A stretch of 64,000 nucleotides of DNA from Rhizobium sp. ZPR4 (lineage in GTDB: Bacteria > Pseudomonadota > Alphaproteobacteria > Rhizobiales > Rhizobiaceae). Within the stretch, counting starts at the first letter, position 1. Each line of letters opens with the position of its first letter. The stretch is taken from assembly GCF_040215725.1 (NCBI RefSeq), contig NZ_CP157968.1, positions 930,001 through 994,000 of the forward strand, given 5' to 3'. Positions 8,987-18,475 of this stretch are shown one piece after another. The position numbers and the translations under genes were made by a program. Under the pieces are notes generated by a model, which searched no databases, had not been told where the DNA came from, and saw only the letters and a program-made list of their open reading frames with translations.

Positions 8987-9283
8987 TCAATCCTCTGTTT
9001 CAGGGATCAGACGTATCGAATTTCCATCACATGCCGCGATGTTGATTGCCGTTGATATCTGATGAAGTGGTCCACGCGCGACAAGCGCCTCTGGCCGAGG
9101 GACTTTTCCGGGGCCCGAATCGATAAAGGCGGCCCATTCGTGTTCCGAGTCGAGCATCGCCATGAACGACGTCGCGACAATCGCTTCGCCGCAGGCGGCG
9201 CATCGAAGAATGTATGAGCCCCCGTGAACGACCGCCTCGGTTTTGTCTAATCCGCACGATGTGCAGGTCAACGCATTACCCAT
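8987..9283 (-). CDS. Small zinc-ribbon-like protein, uncharacterised
   Basis: This encodes 98 residues from the ATG at 9283 with AGGAT upstream. The N-terminus carries CTSCG and, about 18 residues later, CAACG, a two-knuckle C-x2-C arrangement expected to bind zinc. The rest has no recognised domain; there is no signal peptide or membrane segment. It is monocistronic between the DUF4142 operon and the IclR gene. Function unknown, perhaps protein- or nucleic-acid-binding. Confidence 0.6.
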   Translation of the reverse strand: MGNALTCTSCGLDKTEAVVHGGSYILRCAACGEAIVATSFMAMLDSEHEWAAFIDSGPGKVPRPEALVARGPLHQISTAINIAACDGNSIRLIPETED

Positions 9284-9557
9284 TGTGCTATCCTAATCTC
9301 AACTGGCTCGAAGACGTGTCGGCAGCAGAATTCGGCATTCATTTCAAGACGATCTACGACGAAATCCCTCAATGGTGTCAGGATCGATGCCGGGTGGACT
9401 TCCGACTGGCTCGCCTCGGCAGCCCTCCGGCTCTTTTTTGATACGGTGCCGCGCAGTGGCATATTTATCGAGAGCTTAGTCCAATCAACTTGGCGCCAAT
9501 ATCTCGGTTCCAGTCAAGAGCGGAGATTTGCCACTTTCGCGAAAAAACTTGTTAGGT

Positions 9558-10361
9558 TTAGGAACCGAAGAAGCGGTCTTTCGATGACCGGAAGCCGAGC
9601 TTTTCGGAGATCTCATGAGCAGCTTTCAAGAGGCTGTCGAGATAGGCGGCGCGGTTGCGCAGACCATCCTCGCGCGGAGTAACCAGGCAGAGTGTGGCGA
9701 TGCACGCACCGTTGGCCTGATAGATGGGGACGGCGAAGCAATGGGTAAAATTCTCCACCTCGCTGTTGAAGGTGAAATATCCGTCTTCAGCGGCCTTTCG
9801 CACTTGAGCGATGAAATCGGCCGGTTCCAGCCGCTTGCCATTTGGCAGAACGAAATCTTCCGGCGGAATGAAATCAAGGATTTCCTGGTCCGAAAGATGT
9901 GCGACGAGCAAGCGTCCCGAGGCGGTCCAGGGAATAGCGACGAGCTCACCGACATTCGAGGAAATGCGAAAGGGGCGGATGCCTTCACGCATCATGGCGA
10001 CCGTATATTTATTGCCTTCCAGCAGGCACATTTGCGCGGTCTCGCGCGTTTCCTCAGCCAGCATGCCCAGCATACGGCCGCATTCGCGCATCAGGTCGAA
10101 TTGTTCGGCATAGGCGGTTCCGAGAAAATAGAGACGGCGGCCGAGAAAAACCCGGCCGTCGCCACCTTGATAATCGAGCATGCCATGACCGAGCAGAAGA
10201 TTGACAAGCTCATAGATGGAGGAGCGTGGCGCGCCGATTTCCGTGGCGATTTCGTTTGGTCGCATGGGCTGGCGTCTGACCCGCAGAAACTCCAGGATTT
10301 CGAAGGCGCGATCGAGGCCTCGCATGCGTCGGGATACAATGTCGTTTGCAGTCTCGGCCAC
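9558..10361 (-). CDS. IclR-family transcriptional regulator
   Basis: This encodes 267 residues. Residues about 15-75 form the winged helix (LDRAFEILEFLRV, then PNEIATEIGAPRSSIYELVNLLLGHGML). The C-terminal ligand-binding IclR domain includes the typical TASGRLLVAHLSDQEI region and the FNSEVENFTHCFAVPIY motif. It lies on the same strand just downstream of an ABC importer operon, so it probably controls uptake of that importer's substrate. A GAATATTC sequence upstream of this gene is nearly repeated upstream of the importer (see findings). Confidence 0.9.
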   Translation of the reverse strand: MAETANDIVSRRMRGLDRAFEILEFLRVRRQPMRPNEIATEIGAPRSSIYELVNLLLGHGMLDYQGGDGRVFLGRRLYFLGTAYAEQFDLMRECGRMLGMLAEETRETAQMCLLEGNKYTVAMMREGIRPFRISSNVGELVAIPWTASGRLLVAHLSDQEILDFIPPEDFVLPNGKRLEPADFIAQVRKAAEDGYFTFNSEVENFTHCFAVPIYQANGACIATLCLVTPREDGLRNRAAYLDSLLKAAHEISEKLGFRSSKDRFFGS

Positions 10362-10504
10362 GCTCTTCTCCGAATATTCCTAAACCGGCCGTAACCGGCA
10401 CGCTGCGACGCACCAGTACATGGTGCCGTCAGATCTCAGCAAGACGCTGCGATAACATCCACACGTGCGATGGCGCAACGCCTACGCCGCGCTCTTCGTT
10501 CCTC

Positions 10505-11275
10505 TCAATTGAAACTCGAGGTCTTGAGAAATTCGGCAAGCCGCTCCGTCTTCGGGCGCACGAACATGTCTTTTGGATCTCCTTCTTCGCAAATGACGCC
10601 CTGGTTCATGAAGATCACGCGTGACGAGACCTCATAGGCAAAGCGCATTTCATGGGTGACGAGGAGCATCGTCATGCCGTCGGCGGCGAGCCCCTTGATG
10701 ACTTGAAGAACTTCTCCAACAAGTTCGGGGTCAAGGGCCGACGTCACTTCATCGAACAGCATCAGCCGTGGCGCCATGGCGATGGCTCGAGCAATGGCGA
10801 CGCGCTGCTGCTGGCCGCCCGAGAGCTGGCCCGGATAATGGTTGGCGCGGGCAGCAAGGCCGACGCGGTCGAGCCATTTTTCGGCGACGGCGCGTGCCTC
10901 CGGCTTCGACATCTTCTTCACCTTGACGAGGCCGAGCATCACGTTCTCGGCGGCCGTCATGTGCGGGAAAAGGTTGAACTGCTGGAAAGCCATGCCGGTG
11001 AGTGCGCGCTGGCGGGCAATCTCCCTCTCGCTCTTGCGGCGGCGGGTGCTGCCGTCGGCATGATAGCCGATCTCCTCGCCATCGAGGCTGATCTTGCCTC
11101 CCTGGAATTCTTCCAGCATGTTGATACAGCGAAGCATCGTCGTCTTGCCGGAGCCGGATGAGCCGATGATGGAAATGACCTCGCCTTCCTGCACCGTGCA
11201 GTCGACGCCCTTGAGAACCTCGTTCTGGCCGTAGGTCTTGCGCAGGCCCTGAATGTCTAGAATTGTCTTGCCCAT
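10505..11275 (-). CDS. Amino-acid-type ABC importer, ATP-binding protein
   Basis: This encodes 256 residues from the ATG at 11275 (GAGGAG upstream); an in-frame extension upstream overlaps the permease gene and is unlikely. It has Walker [11 protein letters not shown]-loop [11 protein letters not shown], signature [14 protein letters not shown], Walker [15 protein letters not shown] and the H-loop VTHEM. It is a member of the HisP/GlnQ group. An insertion ([19 protein letters not shown]) after the Walker A region is common in this subgroup. Last gene of a four-gene operon: binding protein, two permeases, ATPase. Confidence 0.93.
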   Translation of the reverse strand: MGKTILDIQGLRKTYGQNEVLKGVDCTVQEGEVISIIGSSGSGKTTMLRCINMLEEFQGGKISLDGEEIGYHADGSTRRRKSEREIARQRALTGMAFQQFNLFPHMTAAENVMLGLVKVKKMSKPEARAVAEKWLDRVGLAARANHYPGQLSGGQQQRVAIARAIAMAPRLMLFDEVTSALDPELVGEVLQVIKGLAADGMTMLLVTHEMRFAYEVSSRVIFMNQGVICEEGDPKDMFVRPKTERLAEFLKTSSFN

Positions 11276-11288
11276 CGGTCCGATCTCC

Positions 11289-11948
11289 TCAGGACGGCAG
11301 TGCGGTCTTGCGCTCGACATATTTGCCGAAACGCTCGATACCGAAGTTGACGATGAAATAGAGGCCACCAGCCAGGAAATAGAACTGGAGGCTCATGAAA
11401 TTGCGGGAGATGATCTCCTGTGTGCGCAGCAGCAGTTCGGCGACGCCGATCACGGAAAGCAATGTTGATGCCTTGACCATCTCGGCTGCCGTATTTACCC
11501 AGGCCGGCAGGCACTGGCGCATCGCTTGCGGCCACAGGACCGAAGTGAAGGTCTGGGTGAAGGTGAGGCCGATCGCCTTCGCCGCTTCCGTCTGACCTTT
11601 CGGGATAGCCTGCAGCGCGCCGCGCACGATCTCCCCGACATGCGACGAGCAGAAAATCGCAAGGGCGAGAATGCCGGCGGAAAAGGGACCTAGATCCAGG
11701 CCAACGGCGGAAGAGACGTAGTAGCTTGCCAGCACGAGCACGAGCACGGGCGTACCGCGGATGATGTCGGTATAGGCGCGAATCAGAAGGCGCAGGATGG
11801 CGCCGCTATAGACAAGCGCGAGGCCAACGAAGACACCGACGATCGAACCGGCGAGAATGGCGAGAAGAGAAATCGATACCGTCACGCCGAGCCCGTTGAT
11901 GATGACGTAGCGGGCGATCCAGAGTTGTTCGAGAAAACTATGAGACAT
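11289..11948 (-). CDS. Amino-acid-type ABC importer permease
   Basis: This encodes 219 residues with about five membrane helices and the HisM/GlnP-type loop [28 protein letters not shown], which docks onto the ATPase. It starts six bases after the preceding permease gene and ends 13 bases before the ATPase start. With the neighbouring permease it would form the membrane heterodimer. The substrate is not evident from sequence. Confidence 0.92.
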   Translation of the reverse strand: MSHSFLEQLWIARYVIINGLGVTVSISLLAILAGSIVGVFVGLALVYSGAILRLLIRAYTDIIRGTPVLVLVLASYYVSSAVGLDLGPFSAGILALAIFCSSHVGEIVRGALQAIPKGQTEAAKAIGLTFTQTFTSVLWPQAMRQCLPAWVNTAAEMVKASTLLSVIGVAELLLRTQEIISRNFMSLQFYFLAGGLYFIVNFGIERFGKYVERKTALPS

Positions 11949-11954
11949 CCGGTG

Positions 11955-12617
11955 TTACCTCGGCAAAGCCAGCCTGCGCTCGACGAAACGCATCAGCGCT
12001 GCGATGAGGAAGCAGGTTGCGACATAAAGAGCTGACGTGACCATCCAGGTTTCGATGACGCGAAAGCTCTCGACGTTGATCTTGCGTGCGGCGAATGTCA
12101 GCTCCGGCACGGCGATGGCGGCTGCAAGCGAGGTATCCTTGAACAGCGAGATGATGGTCGAAGACAGCGACGGCAGTACATTGCGCAGCATCAACGGTGC
12201 GATGATCGATCCGCGGATCTGCATAGGCGTCAGGCCGATCGCAAGGCCGGCCTCCGAGAGACCTTTCGGGATCGACAGCAACCCCGAGCGAAACACTTCG
12301 GCAAGATAGGCGCCAGAGTAGATAGAAAGGACCAGGACGAAGCTTTTGATCTTGTCCAGACGGAAGCCCATCTGCGGCAAGGCAAAGAAGGCGAACAACA
12401 CCAGTACCAGGATCGGCAGGTTTCGGATCACGGTCACATAGACCTGTGCCGGGACAACTGCCACCCGCCTTTTCGACGTCAGCGCGAAGGCGAGTATCAG
12501 GCCGATCAAGGCACCAATCAGAATCGATATGATCGCCAGGCCGAGACTGAGCGCCAGACCGCTCATAAGAAAATCAAAGTTGCGCCAGACGGCGGCAAAA
12601 TTCAGCGTGTAACCCAT
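11955..12617 (-). CDS. Amino-acid-type ABC importer permease
   Basis: This encodes 220 residues, with an N-terminal hydrophobic segment, the family motif RNLPILVLVLFAFFALP and the EAA-type loop SEAGLAIGLTPMQIRGSIIAPLMLRNVLPSL. It is the first of two permeases following the binding-protein gene, from which it is separated by 56 bases that hold a strong hairpin. Substrate unknown. Confidence 0.92.
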   Translation of the reverse strand: MGYTLNFAAVWRNFDFLMSGLALSLGLAIISILIGALIGLILAFALTSKRRVAVVPAQVYVTVIRNLPILVLVLFAFFALPQMGFRLDKIKSFVLVLSIYSGAYLAEVFRSGLLSIPKGLSEAGLAIGLTPMQIRGSIIAPLMLRNVLPSLSSTIISLFKDTSLAAAIAVPELTFAARKINVESFRVIETWMVTSALYVATCFLIAALMRFVERRLALPR

Positions 12618-12641
12618 GCGGGCCGCCCCTTTCAGACTGGT

Positions 12642-12664
12642 GGAGCGGGAGGATATCCCGCTCC
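12642..12664 (-). terminator. Hairpin between binding-protein and permease genes
   Basis: The stem GGAGCGGGA / TCCCGCTCC (12642-12650 and 12656-12664) with a 5-base loop lies between the stop of the binding-protein gene and the first permease. No T-run follows in the direction of transcription, so it is more likely an mRNA-stabilising or partly attenuating structure than a full terminator. Confidence 0.6.
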
Positions 12665-12673
12665 GATCCGCCG

Positions 12674-13516
12674 TTACTTGTATTCGACGGGAAAACCGAT
12701 CTGCGGCGGGGTGAGGTCCTTGCCGAACCAGGTCTTGTAGGATTTGGCATAGCTGTCGAATTCGACGCCGGTCATGGCTTCATGAAGAGCGGTGTTGACG
12801 AAGTTCAGCCAGTCCTGGTCGCCGCGCTTGACCGCGCAGGCATAGGTCTGCGGGTTCCATCCGTAGCCCGCATCCTTATAGCGGCCCGGGTTCTGCGTCA
12901 TGTACCAGGCGAGCGACGACTGGTCGGTGGCAACGGCATCGGCGCGTCCCGATTCCAAGGCCTGATAGATCAGATCGACGGATTCGTACTGGTCGACCTT
13001 CGCGTCGGGCAGGGCGGCATGGACCATGGATTCGGCATAGACGTTCTGAAGAACCGAAACGGTGACGGAAGAGCCTGCCGCCTTCAGCGCCGCGTAGTCG
13101 GCATATTGCCCATCCGCCTTCAGCATGAGGCCGACGCCTTCGCGATAATAGGGAATGGTGAAGGCAACCTGCTGAGCGCGTTCGCCAGTCACGGTCATGA
13201 ACTGGCAGGTGATATCGACCTTGTTGGTGGTGATGTTCGGAATACGGGCGTCGGACGACTGGTTCACGTATTCGATCTTGTCGGGATCGCCGAAGAGGGC
13301 CTTGGCGATGATGTGGCCCATGTCGACGTCGAAGCCCTGCAGCTTGTCATCGGCGCTCTTGAAGTGCCACGGCGCGTTCGTGCTGCCGGTTCCAAGAACG
13401 AGATGGCCGCGTGCAAGCACCTCATCGAGTTTGCTGCCATCGGCAAGAACGGGCGTGGAAGAGAGGAGTGTGGCCGCGGCCAGCGACATCAGGCCGACGC
13501 GGAAGGAAATGGTCAT
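12674..13516 (-). CDS. Family 3 solute-binding protein of an ABC importer
   Basis: This encodes 280 residues with a signal peptide (MTISFRVGLMSLAAATLL, cleavage near VLADG). The mature part opens with LDEVLARGHLVLGTGSTNAPWHF and has the family signature GFDVDMGHIIAKAL, as in polar amino-acid binding proteins. It would capture the substrate in the periplasm. It heads the operon; the 115 bases upstream hold the presumed promoter and a CAATATTCC element. The ligand cannot be named. Confidence 0.92.
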   Translation of the reverse strand: MTISFRVGLMSLAAATLLSSTPVLADGSKLDEVLARGHLVLGTGSTNAPWHFKSADDKLQGFDVDMGHIIAKALFGDPDKIEYVNQSSDARIPNITTNKVDITCQFMTVTGERAQQVAFTIPYYREGVGLMLKADGQYADYAALKAAGSSVTVSVLQNVYAESMVHAALPDAKVDQYESVDLIYQALESGRADAVATDQSSLAWYMTQNPGRYKDAGYGWNPQTYACAVKRGDQDWLNFVNTALHEAMTGVEFDSYAKSYKTWFGKDLTPPQIGFPVEYK

Positions 13517-13631
13517 GGTTGTTCCCCTTGTTTAACGGCTTTCGAATAATCCAATATTCCGGACATCTGTCTGTTATCTCGGATGGTCGTATCAAGGGAT
13601 ATACGAGGCAACTTGTCAATAGCGACCGCTG

Positions 13632-13997
13632 TTGCTGATCGTCGAAGGTGGGAGTGGCAAAGGCGCTTTCGACACAAATGTCTTGGTCGACTATGCCAAG
13701 GCGATACTGCAGGCGTGCCATGAGCTGGCGCGATATCAAAAAGCTATCAGTATCATCACGTGGATGGAGGTTCTCGTCGGCGCCGAGGGAGGCGCTGGAT
13801 ATTCGGGTGCACCGCGAAATCTGAGCGCCCTGTTTGATCTATTGTCAGGCGTTGTCCACGCACCTTCGTCGCAGGTCGCCAGTACGGGTCCCATCGAGAG
13901 CAAAGTGGACCGCCTCACATGCCGAAAGTCCTGCGAAGGTTCAGAGCTCGGTATGTCAAGGATGCTTCTAACGCAACCGGCGGGTCTCTTTATCTGA
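13632..13997 (+). pseudogene. Decayed PIN-domain (VapC-type) toxin remnant
   Basis: The frame opens from a TTG and contains the front of a VapC toxin: FDTNVLVDY, with the first catalytic Asp, then SIITWMEVLVGA. The remaining catalytic acidic residues and the C-terminal PDAIIWA / TRNxxDF motifs typical of the family are not found in this frame. No antitoxin gene lies upstream; instead there is the promoter of the importer operon. I read it as a toxin-antitoxin relic. The downstream part of the frame is probably non-native sequence. Confidence 0.5.
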
Positions 13998-14000
13998 CGA

Positions 14001-14660
14001 TCATGCTTGGGGCCAAAAGGGTGTTAGCTTTTTGAAATCGACCGTCAGAGGCGACTCGGGTAGTCGTAATGCGCGTAGGCGTCCCGGCGTACCATTGGCT
14101 ATATCTTCCCCGCGCCAGCCAAGATTGGTCTCGAAGTAGCGGGATGCTGTCGTGATCGCTGGCCACCAATAGTCATCCAGAACAATGAGCCCGCCAGGCC
14201 GTATGATCATCTGCAGGTAATAGAGGTCGACGAATACATTGTGAAACAGGTGGCTGCCGTCAACGAATGCCGCATCCGCCGAAAACTTCTCCGAGACCAG
14301 CCGTGGTAACGCGATCTGGGATTTCTCTCTCACCAGGGTCGCAATGCTGTCCAGCCGAGCTGAGCAGATCACGTCCCAGCCTGCATCTTGAAATTCGCTA
14401 TCCTGGAACGGATCGATAATCAGATGCTGATTTCCACCGACTGAGACAAGTGCTTCGCCAATCGCCAGCGCCGAGCTCGCATAGGCAAGGCCGATCTCTA
14501 TGAGCGTATTTGGGCTTTCCGCTGCAAAGACATCACGAATTGCGTCGCAGTCACGTTCAGGCAACGAGACCATACTGAAATCGTCGACCGTTCGTGTCCG
14601 TGGCGGTCCGTCGTCCGCAAGTTTCCGGCGTGTTTCGCGGATCAATTCGAGATGCGTCAT
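14001..14660 (-). CDS. Class I SAM-dependent methyltransferase-like protein
   Basis: This encodes 219 residues from the ATG at 14660 (MTHLELIRETRRKL); a 41-residue upstream extension looks unrelated. Visible features are the motif I region IEIGLAYASSALAIGEAL, an acidic end of the next strand (HLIIDPF), and the FVDGSHLFHNVFVDLYYLQMIIRPGGLIVLDDYWW block typical of the Methyltransf_24 group. That group often acts on sugars or other small molecules in polysaccharide or antibiotic pathways. It stands alone, so the acceptor cannot be inferred. Confidence 0.75.
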   Translation of the reverse strand: MTHLELIRETRRKLADDGPPRTRTVDDFSMVSLPERDCDAIRDVFAAESPNTLIEIGLAYASSALAIGEALVSVGGNQHLIIDPFQDSEFQDAGWDVICSARLDSIATLVREKSQIALPRLVSEKFSADAAFVDGSHLFHNVFVDLYYLQMIIRPGGLIVLDDYWWPAITTASRYFETNLGWRGEDIANGTPGRLRALRLPESPLTVDFKKLTPFWPQA

Positions 14661-14991
14661 CTCAGCGGCTCTCCCTCCCGCTCTCAGGTTTTGGCCATCG
14701 TTGACAGGCTGTTCCGGCGAAGTATCAAGTTGGATCACCGCCGGAAATCTCGATTTCCGAGTCTCATCGCAGAGCCGCCTCAACGATTTCCAACCTGATC
14801 TAATTTTGGTCTATTTAGAGCTTGAGCTTCCCGAAGATTTCATCGTCGTCATCGTATGCCCCACTTACCCGAAATCGTAAGTGCGGCAGATTTGGAGACA
14901 CAAACGCGCTTTCCAGACCATCCCACATATTTCGTGGAATGGAAGTCACCCCGCCATCCAGAGGGCTCTTCGCGTTTAGCAAGCCTACCTA

Positions 14992-15228
14992 TTAGGCGAA
15001 GCGAACTATCCACACGATGAGGAGCATGTCGATTAACAATGCAATCACCAGAAGAAGGTTTATGAGCATTCGTCGCTCTACCGTCTCCTTGGATTCAATT
15101 TTGAAAGCCGCTTTATAAGCATTTTTGGTGTCTCGGTCACTCACTGGTCTAATAGAGTTTCGAGGGCGCGTCATATTGACGAGGCCGCATGTGACAAAGA
15201 TGAAAAATAATAGCAGATAAGACGCCAT
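14992..15228 (-). CDS. Small two-helix membrane protein, uncharacterised
   Basis: This encodes 78 residues if started at the ATG at 15228; a TTG 36 bases further upstream is an alternative. It has two hydrophobic segments, one at the N-terminus (ASYLLLFFIFVTCGLVN) and one near the C-terminus (INLLLVIALLIDMLLIVWIV), separated by a charged loop of about 30 residues. No family recognised. It lies upstream of, and divergent from, the ABC exporter gene. Confidence 0.5.
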   Translation of the reverse strand: MASYLLLFFIFVTCGLVNMTRPRNSIRPVSDRDTKNAYKAAFKIESKETVERRMLINLLLVIALLIDMLLIVWIVRFA

Positions 15229-15461
15229 CTCAAACGCAGCCTTTTGCTGCCCAGCCACTTGCAACTTCTCATTAGATAAACAGGTTTCGCTGTCCGTCGC
15301 AATTCAAAGCCGCTTGTGCATGCCAGGAAGCCTTCTGCACGATCACCATCGCAAAAATCCTGACATTTACTGAGACGTTCTAATTGAGATTGCAGCCGGA
15401 AGGTGGTCTTGTTCCGGCTGCCGAGTCCTCGCCCTCCCATCCATTTAGAGTTCGAGCACCC

Positions 15462-17315
15462 ATGTCAATTTCAGATGCGATCTACCGCCCCTTCGAAAGC
15501 CTGATCCGGCCGCTCGACATCCCCTACCGGCCACTGCCGTCGAACGGGCCATGGGCCGTCCTTCTTCACTTCATCCTGATGTTTCGCGGCATCTTGATCA
15601 CGCTCGCCCTTTGCACCATGGCAATTGAAGTCATGAGCCTGACCATCGTCTGGGGCCTGTCCGTCATTGTTGATGGCGTCACGCAGCAGGGAGCCGCCGC
15701 TTTCCTGCACAACGATCGGATGCTGTTGATCTTCCTCGGTCTGATGCTTTTCCCCTGCATCCCAATCGGCTCCTTCCTCGTCAATACGCTGAACTCGCAT
15801 ACGCTTGGCATCGGCATGCCGGCCGCCATTCAATGGCAGGGTCACAGGGCGGTCGAGCGGCAGGACCTCGCCTTCTTCCATGATCTCTATGCCGGCCAGG
15901 TCGCCTCGCGCCTGCAGCAGGTAGCGTCAGCCGTGCAGCAGCAGGTCATTTCGGCCTTCCAGTCCATCCCGCGCTTTGTCATGCAGATGATCGGCTCCGT
16001 CATTCTTCTGGGCGCTCTCTCCTGGCAGCTTGCCCTTCCATCCATCGTTTGGATCACGCTCAACGTGCTTCTCGCCGTCAGGCTGGCACCCGTCTTCACC
16101 GAGCGCTCACGCCGCTCCGCCAAGCGTCGTAGCCTGATTTCCGGCGCCATCACCGATCTCTACGCCAATATGCAGATGGTCAAGCAATTCGCCGCGGAAG
16201 ACAGCGAGGCCGGCGCCATCAGAGGCATCATCGGTAAGGCGATCAAGGCGCAGCAGAGCGAACAACGCATCTACCGTACCGCTGAGGTCATCGTCGTCGT
16301 CCTCAACATGATGCACTGGCTGGCAATCCTGTCGATCGGCTTTACCGGGCTTGTGGATGGCTTCGTCACGATCGGCGAATTCACTGCTGCCGTCTATGTT
16401 CTCAACCGCTTCTCCGGTCACACATTTACATTCCTGCAGATGGGTCAGCAGATCTTCCAGGCGATCGGCACGATCAAGGACGCCATGCCGGTCATGACCA
16501 CGCCGCCCACCATCACCGACGAGCGGGACGCACAGGACCTTGTTGTTCCGAACGGCGAAATCCGCTTCGACAACGTTCGTTTCGCCTATAAATCTGGCAA
16601 ACCCGTCATCGAAGACCTGTCGCTGACGGTGCGGTCTGGCGAAAAGGTCGGCCTCGTCGGCCTCTCAGGCGCCGGCAAGACGACGCTCGCCAACCTGCTC
16701 CTGCGCTTCTACGATATCAAGGACGGTGCGATCCGGATCGACGGGCAGGATATCCGGGCGGTGACGCAGGCAAGCCTTCGTCGCGCGATCGGCGTCATAG
16801 CCCAGGATGTCGCGCTGCTGCACCGTTCCGTCGGTGACAATATCCGCTACGGCCGGCCGGAGTCGACGCAGGAAGAGGTCGAAAGGGTGACGACGATGGC
16901 GAGCGCCGATGGCTTCATCGCCGATCTTGCCGATAGCGAGGGCCGCAAGGGCTATGACGCCTTCGTCGGCGATCGCGGCATCAAACTGTCGGGCGGTCAG
17001 CGCCAGCGAGTGGCCATCGCTCGTGTGCTCCTGAAGGATGCGCCGATCCTGGTGCTCGACGAAGCGACCTCGGCGCTGGACAGCGAATCCGAGGCTGCGA
17101 TTCAGGAAAAGCTGAACCTCGTGATGGAGGGAAAGACGGTGATCGCCATCGCCCACCGCCTTTCGACCATTAGCAGGATGGACCGCATCGTCGTGCTGGA
17201 TCACGGCCGCATCGTCGAGGAGGGCAGGCCGGAGGAACTGGTCGAGCAGGACGGATTGTTTGCCCGCATGTGGAAACGTCAGACGGGCGGCTTTATTCCT
17301 GACGACATCAGCTAG
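15462..17315 (+). CDS. ABC exporter with fused membrane and ATPase domains
   Basis: This encodes 617 residues from the ATG at 15462. Residues about 25-340 form a six-helix type IV exporter membrane domain; residues about 355-600 are the ATPase with Walker A GLSGAGKTT, signature LSGGQRQRVAIARV, Walker B ILVLDEATSALDSE and H-loop IAHRLSTI. The domain order and length match homodimeric exporters of the MsbA/multidrug type. It is monocistronic. Substrates could be lipids, peptides or toxic compounds; none can be named. It does not carry obvious cyclic-glucan exporter features. Confidence 0.9.
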   Translation: MSISDAIYRPFESLIRPLDIPYRPLPSNGPWAVLLHFILMFRGILITLALCTMAIEVMSLTIVWGLSVIVDGVTQQGAAAFLHNDRMLLIFLGLMLFPCIPIGSFLVNTLNSHTLGIGMPAAIQWQGHRAVERQDLAFFHDLYAGQVASRLQQVASAVQQQVISAFQSIPRFVMQMIGSVILLGALSWQLALPSIVWITLNVLLAVRLAPVFTERSRRSAKRRSLISGAITDLYANMQMVKQFAAEDSEAGAIRGIIGKAIKAQQSEQRIYRTAEVIVVVLNMMHWLAILSIGFTGLVDGFVTIGEFTAAVYVLNRFSGHTFTFLQMGQQIFQAIGTIKDAMPVMTTPPTITDERDAQDLVVPNGEIRFDNVRFAYKSGKPVIEDLSLTVRSGEKVGLVGLSGAGKTTLANLLLRFYDIKDGAIRIDGQDIRAVTQASLRRAIGVIAQDVALLHRSVGDNIRYGRPESTQEEVERVTTMASADGFIADLADSEGRKGYDAFVGDRGIKLSGGQRQRVAIARVLLKDAPILVLDEATSALDSESEAAIQEKLNLVMEGKTVIAIAHRLSTISRMDRIVVLDHGRIVEEGRPEELVEQDGLFARMWKRQTGGFIPDDIS

Positions 17316-17863
17316 CCTAGCCTTTGTCGCAAAATTTATAATTTATCGCTAGGGGAACCCCTTGAAAGGCCACGAAGAGCGAGCCGCACCAAGCTGCGAT
17401 CCGTGATCCCCAGCCTCACCTGTGCTCTCTCAATGGGTGTAGCTATGCACACTATTTTATGCTCGCTCGCTGAAATGCTGCCATCGATTTGCCCCACGTA
17501 CCTTAAAGCGCTACGCGTGGCATCCGGTGGCAAGCGGCTTAAACCGGCGAGAAGTAATAGTGCAAATCCATTACGATGAAAGAGTAGCGATCCTTATTGA
17601 TCTCTAGTGATGTGCGGATAGTCGTGAGGCTGCTCGTGAAGTTTTGACAGGGGAACATGCAGGCCAGCCATTGAGCCGCGAGAGTGTGGACATCTCCGGC
17701 GCCGTCGATTTCTACCTATGCGAAAGGCAACGTAATTATGCATCCTTAGGATGTGTTTTTAATATAAAAGACGCTACTTTCAGCAGATTTGAAGCAGCCA
17801 TGCTGTTCATTCAGCAATAATACACGGATATTCCAAGCGTTTGCGGACGCGTTCCTGCGACGA
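17316..17863. other. Intergenic stretch with no recognisable gene
   Basis: About 550 bases between the ABC exporter and the DUF2026 gene. Only short, uninformative frames are present. I see no hairpin with a T-run, no RNA gene and no repeat. Confidence 0.5.
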
Positions 17864-18475
17864 TTACCAGGCACCAATGAGGGAGTTGCCGATGAGCGGT
17901 ACGGTGCTGGATTTGCCATCCTGATGCCGCACTGTGATCGATGCCTGCATCTTCCTGGGAGATTTCCGGAACCAGTTCGCGGCAAGGCTGGCAAGGTCTC
18001 CGATCATCGGATGCTTGCGCCAGTCTGCGAAACGTCGGCTCGTTGCATCGGGTTCAGAACGAAAGAAGAAGTCGCCGGACTGGCTCAAATCATTGATGGA
18101 CTGGCGCATCGATGAGAGCGGCCGCTGAAACATCTTCGGCGGTATCACCAAACCCGGCGCGGTCTGTGAGAATGCAGGGACCATGAAATCGATCGCCCAA
18201 TCGTCAGCCTCGACCCAGCAATGGAAGTTCTCGCCAGCGCCAGAGACGTAACCATCCTCGCGCTGGTCAGCGAAGAGGATGTACTTTCCGTCAAGGTTGT
18301 AAGCGGCTAGCCCGCTTTTTGCCTTTGCCTTGACCTTGAAGTGATGTTCAAGGATGAAGGCTCCGAAGGTGCTAAAATACATCGAAGCCGTGGCAGCATT
18401 GGCGTTTTCGTTGACTAGCAGGCTATTGATGACCCGGTAGATCCGATTGTAGTCGCTTTGCGTGATCAACATCAC
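17864..18475 (-). CDS. DUF2026 family protein
   Basis: This encodes 203 residues. It opens MLITQSDYNRIYRVINSLLVNENANAATASMYFSTFGAFIL and contains the family core FHCWVEADDWAIDFMVPAF, with a Cys and a His placed as in a transglutaminase- or papain-like fold, though catalysis has not been shown. It is a soluble protein without a signal peptide. Such genes occur singly in rhizobia and other proteobacteria. No operon partner here. The biochemical function is unknown. Confidence 0.8.
   Translation of the reverse strand: MMLITQSDYNRIYRVINSLLVNENANAATASMYFSTFGAFILEHHFKVKAKAKSGLAAYNLDGKYILFADQREDGYVSGAGENFHCWVEADDWAIDFMVPAFSQTAPGLVIPPKMFQRPLSSMRQSINDLSQSGDFFFRSEPDATSRRFADWRKHPMIGDLASLAANWFRKSPRKMQASITVRHQDGKSSTVPLIGNSLIGAW

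Noticed and set aside
9615..10394. 259-codon plus-strand frame
   Set aside because: Antisense to the IclR gene, which has complete domains.
12782..13549. 255-codon plus-strand frame
   Set aside because: Antisense to the solute-binding-protein gene.
15462..17315. Assignment of the ABC exporter as the cyclic beta-glucan exporter NdvA
   Set aside because: The domain order fits but no distinguishing sequence or neighbouring glucan synthase gene was seen.
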